From the NCBI RefSeq assembly GCF_900111145.1, contig NZ_FOIR01000002.1:868001-932000 (forward strand): 64,000 bases of DNA, given 5' to 3'. A program made the position numbers and the translations under genes. Source of the DNA: Roseivirga pacifica. Lineage in GTDB: Bacteria; Bacteroidota; Bacteroidia; Cytophagales; Cyclobacteriaceae. Below, one piece after another: positions 39,097 through 48,500 of the stretch (position 1 is the stretch's first letter; each line of letters begins with the position of its first letter). The notes under the pieces were generated by a model. It worked only from the letters and a program-made list of their open reading frames with translations. It did not search any database and was not told where the DNA came from.

Positions 39097-39495
39097 CTAC
39101 TTCACGTTTACCGTGATGGTTTTACTCCAAGCCTCACCATATGACTGGTGCAAGCCATTGGCAAACTGTAGTGTCAAAGTATGCTCACCTGGTGTTAACT
39201 CAAGTGTAGTTTCCGTTTGTCCTTTTCCAAAATGGATGTGCGTTTTATCCGCAGGCACAACTTCGCCAGTTTTCACCCAGTTATCGTCAATAATAATGTG
39301 GTGGTGCCCTTTGCCCTTAGTAACTTCTCCGGCAGGCTCTATTTCCATTCCAGAAACACCCATTTTAACCAAAACAGAAGTACCTACTTCCTGACCGTCT
39401 TTTAGGTTTTCGAAGAATACCCCTTCTTTTTGTCCACAAGAAGAAACTACAGCGATTATTGCTAGAACGAATAGTGATTTTACGATTGATTTCAT
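39097..39495 (-). CDS. DUF4399 domain lipoprotein
   Basis: A 132-residue predicted lipoprotein. The lipobox is VVSSC with Cys20. The mature domain has the DUF4399 pattern: VFFENLKDGQEV, GKGHHHIIID and HFGKGQTETTLELTPGEHTLTLQFANG. Its histidine cluster GHHHI suggests metal binding, but this is inference. Role unknown. Confidence 0.86.
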   Translation of the reverse strand: MKSIVKSLFVLAIIAVVSSCGQKEGVFFENLKDGQEVGTSVLVKMGVSGMEIEPAGEVTKGKGHHHIIIDDNWVKTGEVVPADKTHIHFGKGQTETTLELTPGEHTLTLQFANGLHQSYGEAWSKTITVNVK

Positions 39496-39659
39496 TAGAA
39501 ATGTCTTTGTTTAAAGTTTATGCGAATTTAGGAAGCTAACAAGGAAAACAAAGCCAGAGTTTACGAATACGCACATTTTAGTGCCAATGGAAACCAATTG
39601 CAACAAAAGTGACATTGTATTTGTAATAAAATCGGCTTATTTGAGCATTGAAAAGCGGC

Positions 39660-40268
39660 ATGGCAGAAAAAAAGAAAAAACGGATAAGTAAAAGAGATTG
39701 GATTGAGTTGAGCGTAATCGTGGCAATTTTCGCTACCATTTACATCACTGGTTCGCAGGCAGAAGTATTCGGCAGGGTGCAACAAGTGGTGCTTAAAACT
39801 GGGGTAATGAATGCCACTGCACTGAATGAAGACGCATATTTCAATGCCGATTATGACTTTTTACTTGTTAATGAAAAAGGTGAAACCGTAGATGCCCGTA
39901 GCTTGAAAGGCAAAACAATATTTATGAATATTTGGGCTACATGGTGCCCTCCTTGCGTTGCAGAAATGCCGAGCATCAATAAGTTATATGCTAACTTTAA
40001 GGACAATGACAATGTGGTTTTTCTCATGATCTCGCACGATAGAGAGTTTGAAACCGCGAAAAAATGGGTAGCACAAAAGGAATTCGACTTCCCAATCTTT
40101 CAGCTAAAAACCCGCTTGCCAGATATTTATGAAACGGGCGTAGTGCCCTCCACTTTTGTGATTTCTCCGGCTGGCGAAATAGTGGCCAGTAAAACAGGAA
40201 TGGCCAACTATAACTCGCGCAGGTTCCGAAAATTTATGGAGAAACTTTCCGCAGGGGAAGAGTACTAA
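39660..40268 (+). CDS. TlpA/ResA-like thioredoxin, membrane-anchored
   Basis: Thiol-disulfide reductase facing the periplasm. I use the ATG at 39660 rather than the in-frame TTG at 39648. The 202-residue protein has a very basic start (AEKKKKRISKRD), one membrane segment (about residues 15-31) and a thioredoxin-like domain. The active site is WCPPC (Cys96, Cys99), and a cis-Pro loop is seen in GVVPSTFV. This fits the TlpA family, which reduces cytochrome c or other exported disulfides. It is divergent from the DUF4399 gene and converges with the alanine symporter gene. Confidence 0.9.
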   Translation: MAEKKKKRISKRDWIELSVIVAIFATIYITGSQAEVFGRVQQVVLKTGVMNATALNEDAYFNADYDFLLVNEKGETVDARSLKGKTIFMNIWATWCPPCVAEMPSINKLYANFKDNDNVVFLMISHDREFETAKKWVAQKEFDFPIFQLKTRLPDIYETGVVPSTFVISPAGEIVASKTGMANYNSRRFRKFMEKLSAGEEY

Positions 40269-40283
40269 GGGCTATAGCAGCAA

Positions 40284-40362
40284 CTTTGACAAACTTGCAG
40301 CAAAATCCATCTGTACAAACCCCATAACCCTGCACAATGACGGAAAGAAAAGTTTGTCAAAG
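40284..40362. repeat. 13-bp inverted repeat between converging genes
   Basis: CTTTGACAAACTT (40284-40296) and its exact complement AAGTTTGTCAAAG (40350-40362) are 53 nt apart, between the tlpA-like gene and the symporter gene. No T-run adjoins it. Confidence 0.55.
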
Positions 40363-40413
40363 CTTTCTTTGCAAGTACCATGAAGCCATAGCCTCACTTT
40401 TAACCATTAAAGC

Positions 40414-41868
40414 TTACTTAAACTCCCCTGCCTTGTATCTGGCAAAGTACGATTTTGAAGCGGTTATCACCTTTGGAGCTAGAATAAGAGCAGAAACCAT
40501 GGTAGGAATTGCCATTAGTGCAAAGCCACTGTCAATTAGATTCACCACAAAGCCAAGCGAAGTGGTTGCTCCCAAAATAATAGTACCAATGTAGATGTAG
40601 TTGTACAGATTACCGCGCTTAGCACCAAACATAAACGACATACATTTTACGCCATAATATGAGTAAGAAAGCAAAGACGAAACAGCAAAAACCAGGATAC
40701 ATAAACCAAGTAAATAAACGCCTGCACCACCTGGAATAGCCTCGTTAAACGCCTCTAGCGTAAGACTAACCCCCAATAAACCAGTGTCTTCTACTCCCAA
40801 ATATTGCTCATGCACACCCGTGCTCAAAATTACCATTGCCGTAAGTGTACACACTACTAGTGTGTCTATAGCCGGACCCAGCATGGCCACAAGACCTTCG
40901 CGTACAGGCTCATCCGTTTTAGAATCTCCATGCACCATTGGCGCTGTTCCAAGACCTGCTTCGTTAGAAAAAGCAGCCCTCTTGGCACCAATAATAATTA
41001 CAGCACCAACACCTCCGCCAAGCACTGCACTACCCGAAAATGCTTCCTCGAAAATTGACACGAAAACAGCCGGCATGCCTCCGATATTTTGGATAATGAT
41101 GTACAACACCAACACAAAATACAGCACCACCATAGCAGGTACCATTTTGGCAGCAACCTTACCGATTCTTTGAATACCACCGAAAATCACCGTTGAAACC
41201 AACACCATAAGGATGATTCCTATAATAAAAGAAGCCTTTGAAACTTGGTTGCCCAATAGGCTGAAAGAAGCCTCAGCATCGTAGCCTGTTGCTGGTGCCA
41301 AAACTGTATTCAAAGCGGCTGTTAATTGGTTTGCCTGGAAAATAGGCAGCGCCCCTACCAAAGCAAAAACACAGAAGAAAACAGCCATGGGCTTCCACTT
41401 CTTACCAAGTCCTTCAGTAATCACATACATTGGTCCGCCCAGCAGTTTGCCTTCAGAGTCGCGGCCGCGGTACATTTGCGCCAATGTACAAGTAAAGAAC
41501 TTAGTCGCTATACCAAACAAGGCCGAAACCCACATCCAAAAAATAGCACCTGGTCCACCCATGGTAATAGCCACCGCCACACCAGAAATGTTACCCATTC
41601 CTACAGTTGAAGCAAGCGCAGTAGAGAGCGCTTCAAAATGGCTAATTTCACCCTCCTTGTCTTCATCGTGGTATTTGCCACGCAGCACATCTATGGCGTG
41701 CTTGAAGTACAAAAAAGGCGTAAAACGTGAGTAAACTAAGAAAAACAGACCTCCGCCCATCACAAGGATAAGCAACGGAAATCCCCAAATCCAGCCAGAG
41801 AAACTGGCTACTGCATCTTCTATAAATTTCAAATCTTCTGGTTTAGCGAACTGCCAATAATAGGGCAT
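40414..41868 (-). CDS. alanine or glycine:cation symporter (AGCS family)
   Basis: Sodium- or proton-coupled uptake of alanine or glycine across the inner membrane. I use the ATG at 41868; the frame can extend to a TTG at 41877. The 484-residue protein has about ten hydrophobic helices and the AGCS signatures ALASTVGMGNISGVAVAITMGGPGAIFWMW, shown here only as the parts STVGMGNISGVA and GGPGAIFWMW. It also has FSNEAGLGTAP. The genomic context gives no operon partner. Confidence 0.93.
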   Translation of the reverse strand: MPYYWQFAKPEDLKFIEDAVASFSGWIWGFPLLILVMGGGLFFLVYSRFTPFLYFKHAIDVLRGKYHDEDKEGEISHFEALSTALASTVGMGNISGVAVAITMGGPGAIFWMWVSALFGIATKFFTCTLAQMYRGRDSEGKLLGGPMYVITEGLGKKWKPMAVFFCVFALVGALPIFQANQLTAALNTVLAPATGYDAEASFSLLGNQVSKASFIIGIILMVLVSTVIFGGIQRIGKVAAKMVPAMVVLYFVLVLYIIIQNIGGMPAVFVSIFEEAFSGSAVLGGGVGAVIIIGAKRAAFSNEAGLGTAPMVHGDSKTDEPVREGLVAMLGPAIDTLVVCTLTAMVILSTGVHEQYLGVEDTGLLGVSLTLEAFNEAIPGGAGVYLLGLCILVFAVSSLLSYSYYGVKCMSFMFGAKRGNLYNYIYIGTIILGATTSLGFVVNLIDSGFALMAIPTMVSALILAPKVITASKSYFARYKAGEFK

Positions 41869-42008
41869 AGAACGCAAGGCTACAAGTGCTTACGCCCATT
41901 TGTATAAAAAGTCCTCATAAAAGGTAGGATTTTGAAATTTAGGTGACTGAAAGGAGTTTGGAAAACTGATTTTTGTAATCAATATTAGTCTCCCTAATTA
42001 GACGCCCA

Positions 42009-42497
42009 TTGAAAATCAAAACACTCACTAGATCATTAACTCTCACTAATGTTTCAAAAAAAGATTACATCGAAGGGTTACACCAGTATTTATCAAAAGC
42101 ACCTTCTAAATGTAGCCCTGGTAACCCCGAGTATGTCGATGGGAAAGTAAATATACAAGGCCACACTTTCATTCTTTACTCTTTCCCAACATGGAAAAGA
42201 ACTTATCTTGGTTGCACTTGCTATGGCAGGTTGGTTACTGACAATAATGGCGGTAAAAACATTTTATTGGACTTCAAATCAAGTATAATTGGAGCAATTT
42301 TCACCGCCCTATTCTTTGCCGTCCCAGTCTAGCTATTTTGGGAAGTAGAAGGTGGATCAATCGTGATTATAGCATCTGTTTCACTATTCATTCTATCAAT
42401 TTTTGGAGAGATAAGGTTCATCAAAAAGATGAGCAAAAGACACATAGCTTTCTTGAAATTGTTCGATAGTAAAAACAATATGCCGAAGTGGAAGTAA
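42009..42497 (+). pseudogene. small membrane protein gene interrupted by an in-frame TAG
   Basis: The frame starting at a TTG (42009) reads 107 codons and stops at TAG (42330-42332). The same frame continues without further stop for 54 codons to TAA at 42497. The segment before the TAG ends in a hydrophobic helix (IIGAIFTALFFAVPV). The segment after it adds a second one (IVIIASVSLFILSIF) followed by a basic tail. The two halves together make a plausible two-helix membrane protein of about 162 residues. No ATG is present at the start, so the 5' end may also be damaged. No family recognised. Confidence 0.6.
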
Positions 42498-42528
42498 CAC
42501 TACACTCACTGACACATTTCGAAAAACT

Positions 42529-42545
42529 TACTGGTCTGACCAGTA
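42529..42545. promoter_or_regulatory. orphan 17-bp palindrome resembling a FadR-subfamily (GntR) operator
   Basis: Perfect palindrome TACTGGTC-T-GACCAGTA. The TGGTCnGACCA core is like operators bound by FadR-type GntR regulators. No GntR gene or obvious target promoter lies nearby; upstream is the interrupted gene and downstream are repeats. Confidence 0.5.
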
Positions 42546-42603
42546 TTAGCCTCTCCTAACTCTAGTCTGTCTCGCTCTGACTTATTTCAACTTGTTGAGA
42601 AAA

Positions 42604-42631
42604 CAAAAAGCCCAAGTTACAAGCACTTGGA
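42604..42631 (-). terminator. hairpin with T-run downstream of doxX (minus strand)
   Basis: Minus-strand stem CCAAGT/ACTTGG followed by GCTTTTTGTTTT. It is about 360 nt after the doxX stop, so it might end a long 3' UTR or be part of the repeat array. Confidence 0.4.
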
Positions 42632-42780
42632 CTAAGAATAGCCTCACCCTCTTATCCCTCTCCTCGGAGAGGGACGACACTTTTTCCAAGTACTTATCCA
42701 TATAACAATTCCTGCTCTGCGCTTGGTGTCATCTTCCCCTTTGGGGAAGACGGGAGATGGGGCATAAACAGTCCAAGTGC
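42623..42780. repeat. nested repeat unit: two hairpins inside a 10-bp inverted repeat
   Basis: GCACTTGGAC (42623-42632) and GTCCAAGTGC (42771-42780) are exact inverted repeats. Between them sit a perfect 8-bp hairpin CCCTCTCC/GGAGAGGG (42656-42673) and a hairpin CTTCCCC/GGGGAAG with outer CATCT/AGATG (42730-42759). There is no coding potential. Confidence 0.6.
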
Positions 42781-42843
42781 GATGTTTAAACTAGATACAA
42801 AAAAACAAAGAATTCACCTTTTAAGTGTGCTGCATTGAACAAA

Positions 42844-42899
42844 CAGATTCTTTCGGCCGACTATTTCTCTAAGGAGAAATTTTCTCCCTCAGAAAGACG
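42844..42899. repeat. half copy of a dispersed palindromic repeat
   Basis: Begins CAGATTCTTTC and ends CTCAGAAAGACG, matching the right half of the complete element at 43982-44102. The left half is missing. The rest of the 42498-42987 gap shows no gene beyond the elements listed. Confidence 0.6.
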
Positions 42900-42987
42900 G
42901 ATTTATTCGGCTCAACCTGATCTAAGTTCCTTACTAATACCTTAGTAATCTCTTATAAAACCAGCCTAAAATCGGCTTTCGAGTCAG

Positions 42988-43407
42988 TTATTTACTGTTT
43001 ATGCGTGCATCAACCGAGTATTTTCCTGGACCAGAGATAAGCACCGCTGCAAACCCAATAATGAATAAGAAGAGCTTTTCTTGAGTAGAAAAGCCATCGG
43101 AACCATGTACCATAAAGCAAGCAACCAATAGCGTAAAGATTACTGGAATGCTCGCCCAACGAGTGTACAAACCTATGAGAATTAAGAATGCACCTAGTAC
43201 TTCTGCGCCAGTAGCCAGTGCCAAAGAAATCTCTGGGCCTAGACCAATGGGATCTAAAAACCTAATGGGCTCACCGCTAAACAAGCGCTTTACCTTCCCT
43301 AGCCCATGACCGTAAAAAAGACAAAATGAAAACACTACCCTGATGAGCAGTGCTGCAATACTGGCGTTTGTAGAAAGTGGTTCGTAGTGTTTAATAGGCG
43401 ATTTCAT
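42988..43407 (-). CDS. DoxX family membrane protein
   Basis: A 139-residue protein with four predicted membrane helices. DoxX features are AALLIRVVFSFCLFYGHGLGKV at the start, followed by LALATGAEVLGAFLILIGLYTRWASIPVI. The family is linked to thiosulfate oxidation and redox complexes in some organisms, but most members are uncharacterised. It is transcribed divergently from the 96-residue membrane protein, between two copies of a dispersed repeat. Confidence 0.85.
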   Translation of the reverse strand: MKSPIKHYEPLSTNASIAALLIRVVFSFCLFYGHGLGKVKRLFSGEPIRFLDPIGLGPEISLALATGAEVLGAFLILIGLYTRWASIPVIFTLLVACFMVHGSDGFSTQEKLFLFIIGFAAVLISGPGKYSVDARINSK

Positions 43408-43565
43408 CTGTAAAGGTTTAAAAGGTTAAGTAAACATGCAGAAGTTAGCCAAAACCATCTTCACCCTTAAAATTAATCGGTCAACTACCACCCTTTCCCT
43501 CCGAACTACCAATACAATCACTTGAAAAGTTTGAGCCGATACACTTCGAAATCAATAATTTTATT

Positions 43566-43584
43566 TACTTTGTATTTCAAAGTA
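43566..43584. promoter_or_regulatory. inverted repeat just upstream of the 96-residue membrane protein
   Basis: TACTTTG-TATTT-CAAAGTA, a perfect 7-bp inverted repeat ending 17 bp before the ATG at 43602. The left arm overlaps a -7-like TTACTTTG, so it could be an operator over the promoter. Confidence 0.45.
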
Positions 43585-43601
43585 CTTTTAAATAGTTTAA
43601 C

Positions 43602-43892
43602 ATGAAAGCAAAAACTTCTAGTATCATCAGCGCCTTGTTTGGGCTATTAATCATTACAGTGGGCATAATGAACATTGCTCGTGGAAACGATGCCGGATTT
43701 GGCGCATTTTTACTCTTAGTCTCCTTGCTCTATTTCTCACCCGTGACCAACGCGGTAGAAAAGAAAGTTGGGTTTAAAATCCATTGGATATTCAAGCTAA
43801 TTGTAGCGGTACTGTTTATTTGGGTAAACTTAGCAGTAGGTGCTATTGCCGAAGGCTACTACCCTGAGCTATTAAACGCTAGCCCGAATTAA
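43602..43892 (+). CDS. small membrane protein of unknown function
   Basis: A 96-residue protein with three predicted membrane helices (about residues 8-26, 32-47 and 62-82) and short polar loops. It opens MKAKTSSIISALFGLLIITVG. No family recognised. It is preceded by a strong inverted repeat that could be an operator and followed by a palindromic repeat. Coding status is supported by clean hydrophobic periodicity and lack of overlap. Confidence 0.65.
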   Translation: MKAKTSSIISALFGLLIITVGIMNIARGNDAGFGAFLLLVSLLYFSPVTNAVEKKVGFKIHWIFKLIVAVLFIWVNLAVGAIAEGYYPELLNASPN

Positions 43893-43981
43893 ACTGGAAG
43901 TGGTTTAGCGAATGAAAAAGTGCAAGTGTGACTTCCATCAACCAGGATGAGGTACTTGAACTAGATAAGTATGACCTACCT

Positions 43982-44102
43982 CGTCATTCTGAGTCCCGAG
44001 CATTCGGCACGAAAGAATCTGCACATTAAGCGCACTACATACAATAGACAGATTCTTTCAGTCGACTGTTTCTCTCCGGAGAAATTCTCCCTCAGAAAGA
44101 CG
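43982..44102. repeat. complete dispersed palindromic repeat element
   Basis: Ends are CGTCATTCTGAG and CTCAGAAAGACG, inverted with one mismatch in 12. An inner exact 11-bp pair GAAAGAATCTG (44011-44021) / CAGATTCTTTC (44049-44059) makes it an extended hairpin of about 120 bp. Its right half recurs at 42844-42899. It lies directly downstream of gltD, 9 bp from its stop codon, and could serve as its transcript end. Confidence 0.7.
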
Positions 44103-44110
44103 TTTATGTG

Positions 44111-45544
44111 TTAAACCTTCTCAAGCTCAAACTGCTTTCCCACGGCTTGGGCGACCCTCCTTCCCTCAGCAATGGCCCATACTACTAAGCTTTGGCCTCT
44201 GCGGCAGTCGCCTGCAGCAAAAACTGGCTTATCATTCTGATTAGTTCGGCTTGCTTTAAACCCTGTGGTTTTCACATTTCCTCGTGGATCCAATTCCAAT
44301 CCAAACTGAGCAGAAAGACTCTTTTCATGGTGTATAAAACCAATGGCCAACAGCGCCAATTCACAAGGAACTACCTCTTCTGTACCAACTATTTCTTCAA
44401 ACTGAAACTTGGCCTTATCCGTCCATTTGATCTTTACCGTTTCTACTCCAGTCAGCTTTCCTTTTTCACCAACAAAACGCTTGGTTAGTACCGCCCAATC
44501 ACGATCTACACCTTCTTCGTGAGAAGTTGAAGTGGTCAGTGTCATTGGCCATTCTGGCCACGGATTTGTCTCCAACCTTGCATGTGGTGGCTTATCCAAA
44601 AGTTCTATCTGTGTTACCTTAACGGCTCCTTGTCTGTTAGATGTTCCCACACAATCAGCACCAGTATCTCCTCCACCAATTACAAGCACCTGCTTACCCA
44701 CTGCATTGTATTTTGGCAAATGCTCAGTTACCTCACCAGCAATCAGCTGATTCTGGTGCTTTAAAAAGTCCATGGCAAAATGAACGCCAGCCAAATCTCT
44801 TCCTTCAATATCCAAATCGCGCGGCACTGTAGAGCCCGTACAAAGCACCACCACATCGAATTGTGCTTTTAATGCTGTAGCTTCAATATCCTTCCCAATT
44901 TCTATACCTGTGCGGAATTCAATTCCACCAGCTTTCATCAGGTCTACCCTTCTTTGCACCACTTGTTTGTCAAGCTTAAAATCAGGAATTCCGTAGCGCA
45001 GCAAACCACCCGCTTCTTGATCTCTTTCAAAAACAGTTACCTGGAAGCCTTGCTTGTGCAGCTCTTCAGCCGTAGCTAAACCTGCTGGCCCCGAACCAAT
45101 TACAGCTACTTTTTCCGGTCGCTGCTTCGTTGTTGCGGTTGGCGTTTCCCAACCTTCCAAAAAGGCCGTTTCGGCAATCTGCTTTTCTATATGCTCAATA
45201 TTCACGGCTTGGTTATTCAAGCCAAGTACGCAGCTTGCCTCGCATGGCGCAGGACAAATTCTACCAGTAAACTCTGGAAAATTATTGGTTTGCTTAAGCA
45301 CCGACCACGCTTCTTTCCATTCACCACGATAAACGGCATCGTTAAAATCAGGTATTTTATTCCCTAGTGGGCAACCTTCGTGACAGAACGGAATACCACA
45401 GTCCATACAGCGAGCCGCCTGTTCTTTATACTCCTCTTGCGCCCAAGGCTTTGAGAATTCTTCAAAATGATGCACGCGCTCCTGTGGAGATTCGTACGCT
45501 TTCTTCGCTCTTCCGTGTTTCAAAAATCCTTTTATATCTCCCAT
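44111..45544 (-). CDS. gltD: glutamate synthase, small subunit
   Basis: Supplies electrons from NADPH to GltB. The 477-residue protein has the N-terminal 4Fe-4S cysteines in AARCMDCGIPFCHEGCPLGN and ICPAPCEASCVLG. FAD and NAD motifs follow: VIGSGPAGLATAEEL, VIGGGDTGADCVG and FAAGDCRRGQSLVVWAIAEG. Its start overlaps the gltB stop by one base (TAATG), so both subunits are translationally coupled. Confidence 0.96.
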   Translation of the reverse strand: MGDIKGFLKHGRAKKAYESPQERVHHFEEFSKPWAQEEYKEQAARCMDCGIPFCHEGCPLGNKIPDFNDAVYRGEWKEAWSVLKQTNNFPEFTGRICPAPCEASCVLGLNNQAVNIEHIEKQIAETAFLEGWETPTATTKQRPEKVAVIGSGPAGLATAEELHKQGFQVTVFERDQEAGGLLRYGIPDFKLDKQVVQRRVDLMKAGGIEFRTGIEIGKDIEATALKAQFDVVVLCTGSTVPRDLDIEGRDLAGVHFAMDFLKHQNQLIAGEVTEHLPKYNAVGKQVLVIGGGDTGADCVGTSNRQGAVKVTQIELLDKPPHARLETNPWPEWPMTLTTSTSHEEGVDRDWAVLTKRFVGEKGKLTGVETVKIKWTDKAKFQFEEIVGTEEVVPCELALLAIGFIHHEKSLSAQFGLELDPRGNVKTTGFKASRTNQNDKPVFAAGDCRRGQSLVVWAIAEGRRVAQAVGKQFELEKV

Positions 45545-48500
45545 TATGCCACTACGTTTTCAAAGTTTCTCTTCTGCATCATTACTTTTTTGTATTCACG
45601 AGGAATCACTTTCACAAATTTTCCTCGTACCAAATCCCACTGGCTGAGCAGCTCAATTGCACGCACACTATTGGTGTATCTGTGGTGCTTTTCGAGCATT
45701 TGATAAATGAAGTTGAAATCGTCCTCCTCGGGATATTCCAACTCTACCAGTTCCGTATTACATCTCGACTTAAAGTCGAAATCATCCTCAAACACATAGG
45801 CGATTCCGCCACTCATTCCGGCTGCAAAGTTTTTACCTGTTTCGCCCAAAATAATCACTCGGCCGCCAGTCATGTACTCGCAACCGTGATCACCGACACC
45901 TTCTACCACAGCCTTGGCTCCGGAATTTCGCACTGCAAAACGTTCACCTGCTTGACCATTTACATATAGTCGGCCTCTGGTTGCTCCGTAAAGTGCCACG
46001 TTTCCAATTAGGATATTGTCAGCTGCTTTGCAGCCACTTTCAGGTGAAGGATAAATTACCAACTTACCACCGGAGAGTCCCTTGCCCACATAATCATTCG
46101 CCTCGCCTTGTAGGTTGAAGGTGATGCCGTGGCTTAAGAATGCCCCAAAACTCTGGCCGGCTGTTCCCTTAAAGTCTACCGTAATGGCACCATCTGGCAA
46201 ACCGTCTGCCCCGAACTTTCGGGCAAACTCACCAGAAAGCATGGCGCCTGTGGTCCTGTTTTCGTTGTGAATTGACTGTTGGAAGCGAACATACTCGCCA
46301 TGCTCAAAAGTAGGCTGCGATAGTTCTAATAACTTATGATCGAGCACATCAACCAATCGGTTTGGTTGTAGCTTTGTTTTATGCTGCGGTTCGCCAGTGG
46401 TTGCCCAAGGATTCTCTAACAATGGTGTCAGGTCTATGGTACCTGCTCTCTCGTCTGCACGCTGTCTATCGAACTCAAGCAAATCGGCACGACCAACCAG
46501 TTCGTTCACCGTTCTTATGCCAAGCTCGGCCATTATTTCGCGTAATTCTTCAGCCATAAAAGTGAAGAAGTTCACAATGTGCTCCACCTTACCGGTGAAT
46601 AGCTTTCTCAATTCAGGGTTTTGTGTGGCCACCCCAACTGGGCAAGTATTTAAATGGCACTTGCGCATCATTACGCAGCCTTCAACCACCAAAACAGCCG
46701 TGGCTACACCCCATTCTTCTGCCCCTAACATGGCAGCAATGGCGATGTCGCGAGCCGTTTTGATTTGCCCGTCCGTTTGGAGTTTAATGCGGTTACGAAG
46801 ACCGTTTCGCATCAAAGTCTGATGCGCTTCGGCCAAACCGATTTCCCATGGAATTCCTGCATGCTGAATAGAGCTTAGCGGTGATGCTCCTGTACCACCA
46901 TCATGGCCAGAAATTAGAATGTTATCTGCGTTGGCTTTAGCCACACCAGCCGCGATGGTTCCAACACCAGCCTCTGCAACCAACTTTACATTTACTTCCG
47001 CTTTGGTGTTTACATTTTTAAGGTCAAAGATTAATTGTGCTAAATCTTCAATCGAATAAATATCGTGATGTGGCGGTGGTGAAATCAAAGTTACACCCGG
47101 GGTAGAATGCCTGATTCTCGCAATATTTTCATCTACTTTTAAGCCTGGCAGTTGGCCACCCTCGCCTGGCTTGGCGCCTTGTGCTACTTTAATCTGCAAT
47201 TCATCGGCATTTACCAAGTAGTGCGCGGTAACACCAAAGCGCCCCGAAGCTACTTGCTTAATGGCTGAACGCGCCAACATACCGTCTTTATCAATGGTAA
47301 ATCGCTCGGCATCTTCCCCGCCTTCACCAGAGTTGGACTTACCACCAATAATATTCATGGCCTTGGCAATAGTGGTGTGCGCCTCTTCCGAAATAGAACC
47401 GAAAGACATGGCACCGGTAGCAAAACGCTTCATGATCTCGCTGGCTGGCTCCACTTCTGCAACAGGAATAGACTGCCCTTTCTTAATATTGAATAGGCTC
47501 CGAAGCGTTACATTTTTATGCTCCTGATTATCTATTTCTTCCGAATACTGTTTGAACAACTCAAAGTCATTCAATCGGGTTGACTTCTGAAGCAAATGGA
47601 TGGTTTTAGGGTTGAAAAGGTGTTTTTCCCCTTCTCTTCTCCATTGATAGATTCCACCATCTGCGAGTGTTTTCTCTAAATAGTCAGAATCAGCCAAGCG
47701 TTGATTTTCTTTTAATTCGGCTTCTAGCTGCGCAAAAGTCTTACCACCTATTCGGCTTGGTGTACCTTTAAAGCATTTGTTCACTACTTCATCCGCTAGC
47801 CCCAATATTTCGAAGATTTGGGCACTCTCATACGACTGCAGCGTAGAGATTCCCATCTTACTCAAGATCTTTCTAAGTCCGTAATTGATGGCTTTAATAT
47901 ACTGCTCATTAATGCTATCGTTCTCTTCGGCACTGAACAGACTCCCCAGCGTTTCGAAAGCCAAATAAGGACAAACAGCCGAAGCACCGTAACCAATAAG
48001 CGTAGCAAAATGATGGGTTTCCACCACATCCCCAGCCTCTACAATAAGGCTTGTTCTGGCGCGAATACCTTTGGCTATTAAGTGATGGTGTACAGCACCT
48101 GTCATGAGCAGAGACGGAATTGAAAGCTGGCCATTAACAGGCTGATTTGATAGTACCAACAGGTTCACTCCTGCCTTCACCTTCTGCTCTGCTTCGAGGC
48201 AAAAATCATCAATCGCTTGTGCTAAAGTCTTCTCTTCAGGATTATATGTTGTAGTGATCTTTCCACCTTCAAAGTTAATGCTCAGGTAGTTTGCCAATCT
48301 TCTCACTTGATGCGGCAAAAGTACTGGCTGTTCCAATACAATCTTTCGAGAAGTTGGGTCATCATCCTCCAACAGGTTATTCGATTGCCCCAAATAAACC
48401 GCTAGAGACATTACCGCCTTTTCACGAATCGGGTCGATGGCCGGATTAGAAACCTGCGCAAACAGCTGGCGACAATAGTTCGAAATATGTGCGTTTCGCT

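Noticed and set aside
40337-40594. An 85-codon plus-strand frame at the 3' end of the symporter gene
   Set aside because: Mostly antisense to the AGCS symporter with no own motif.
45367-45969. A 200-codon open frame on the plus strand over the gltB/gltD junction
   Set aside because: It lies antisense to two certain genes with full family motifs and has no recognisable domain; it is a shadow frame.
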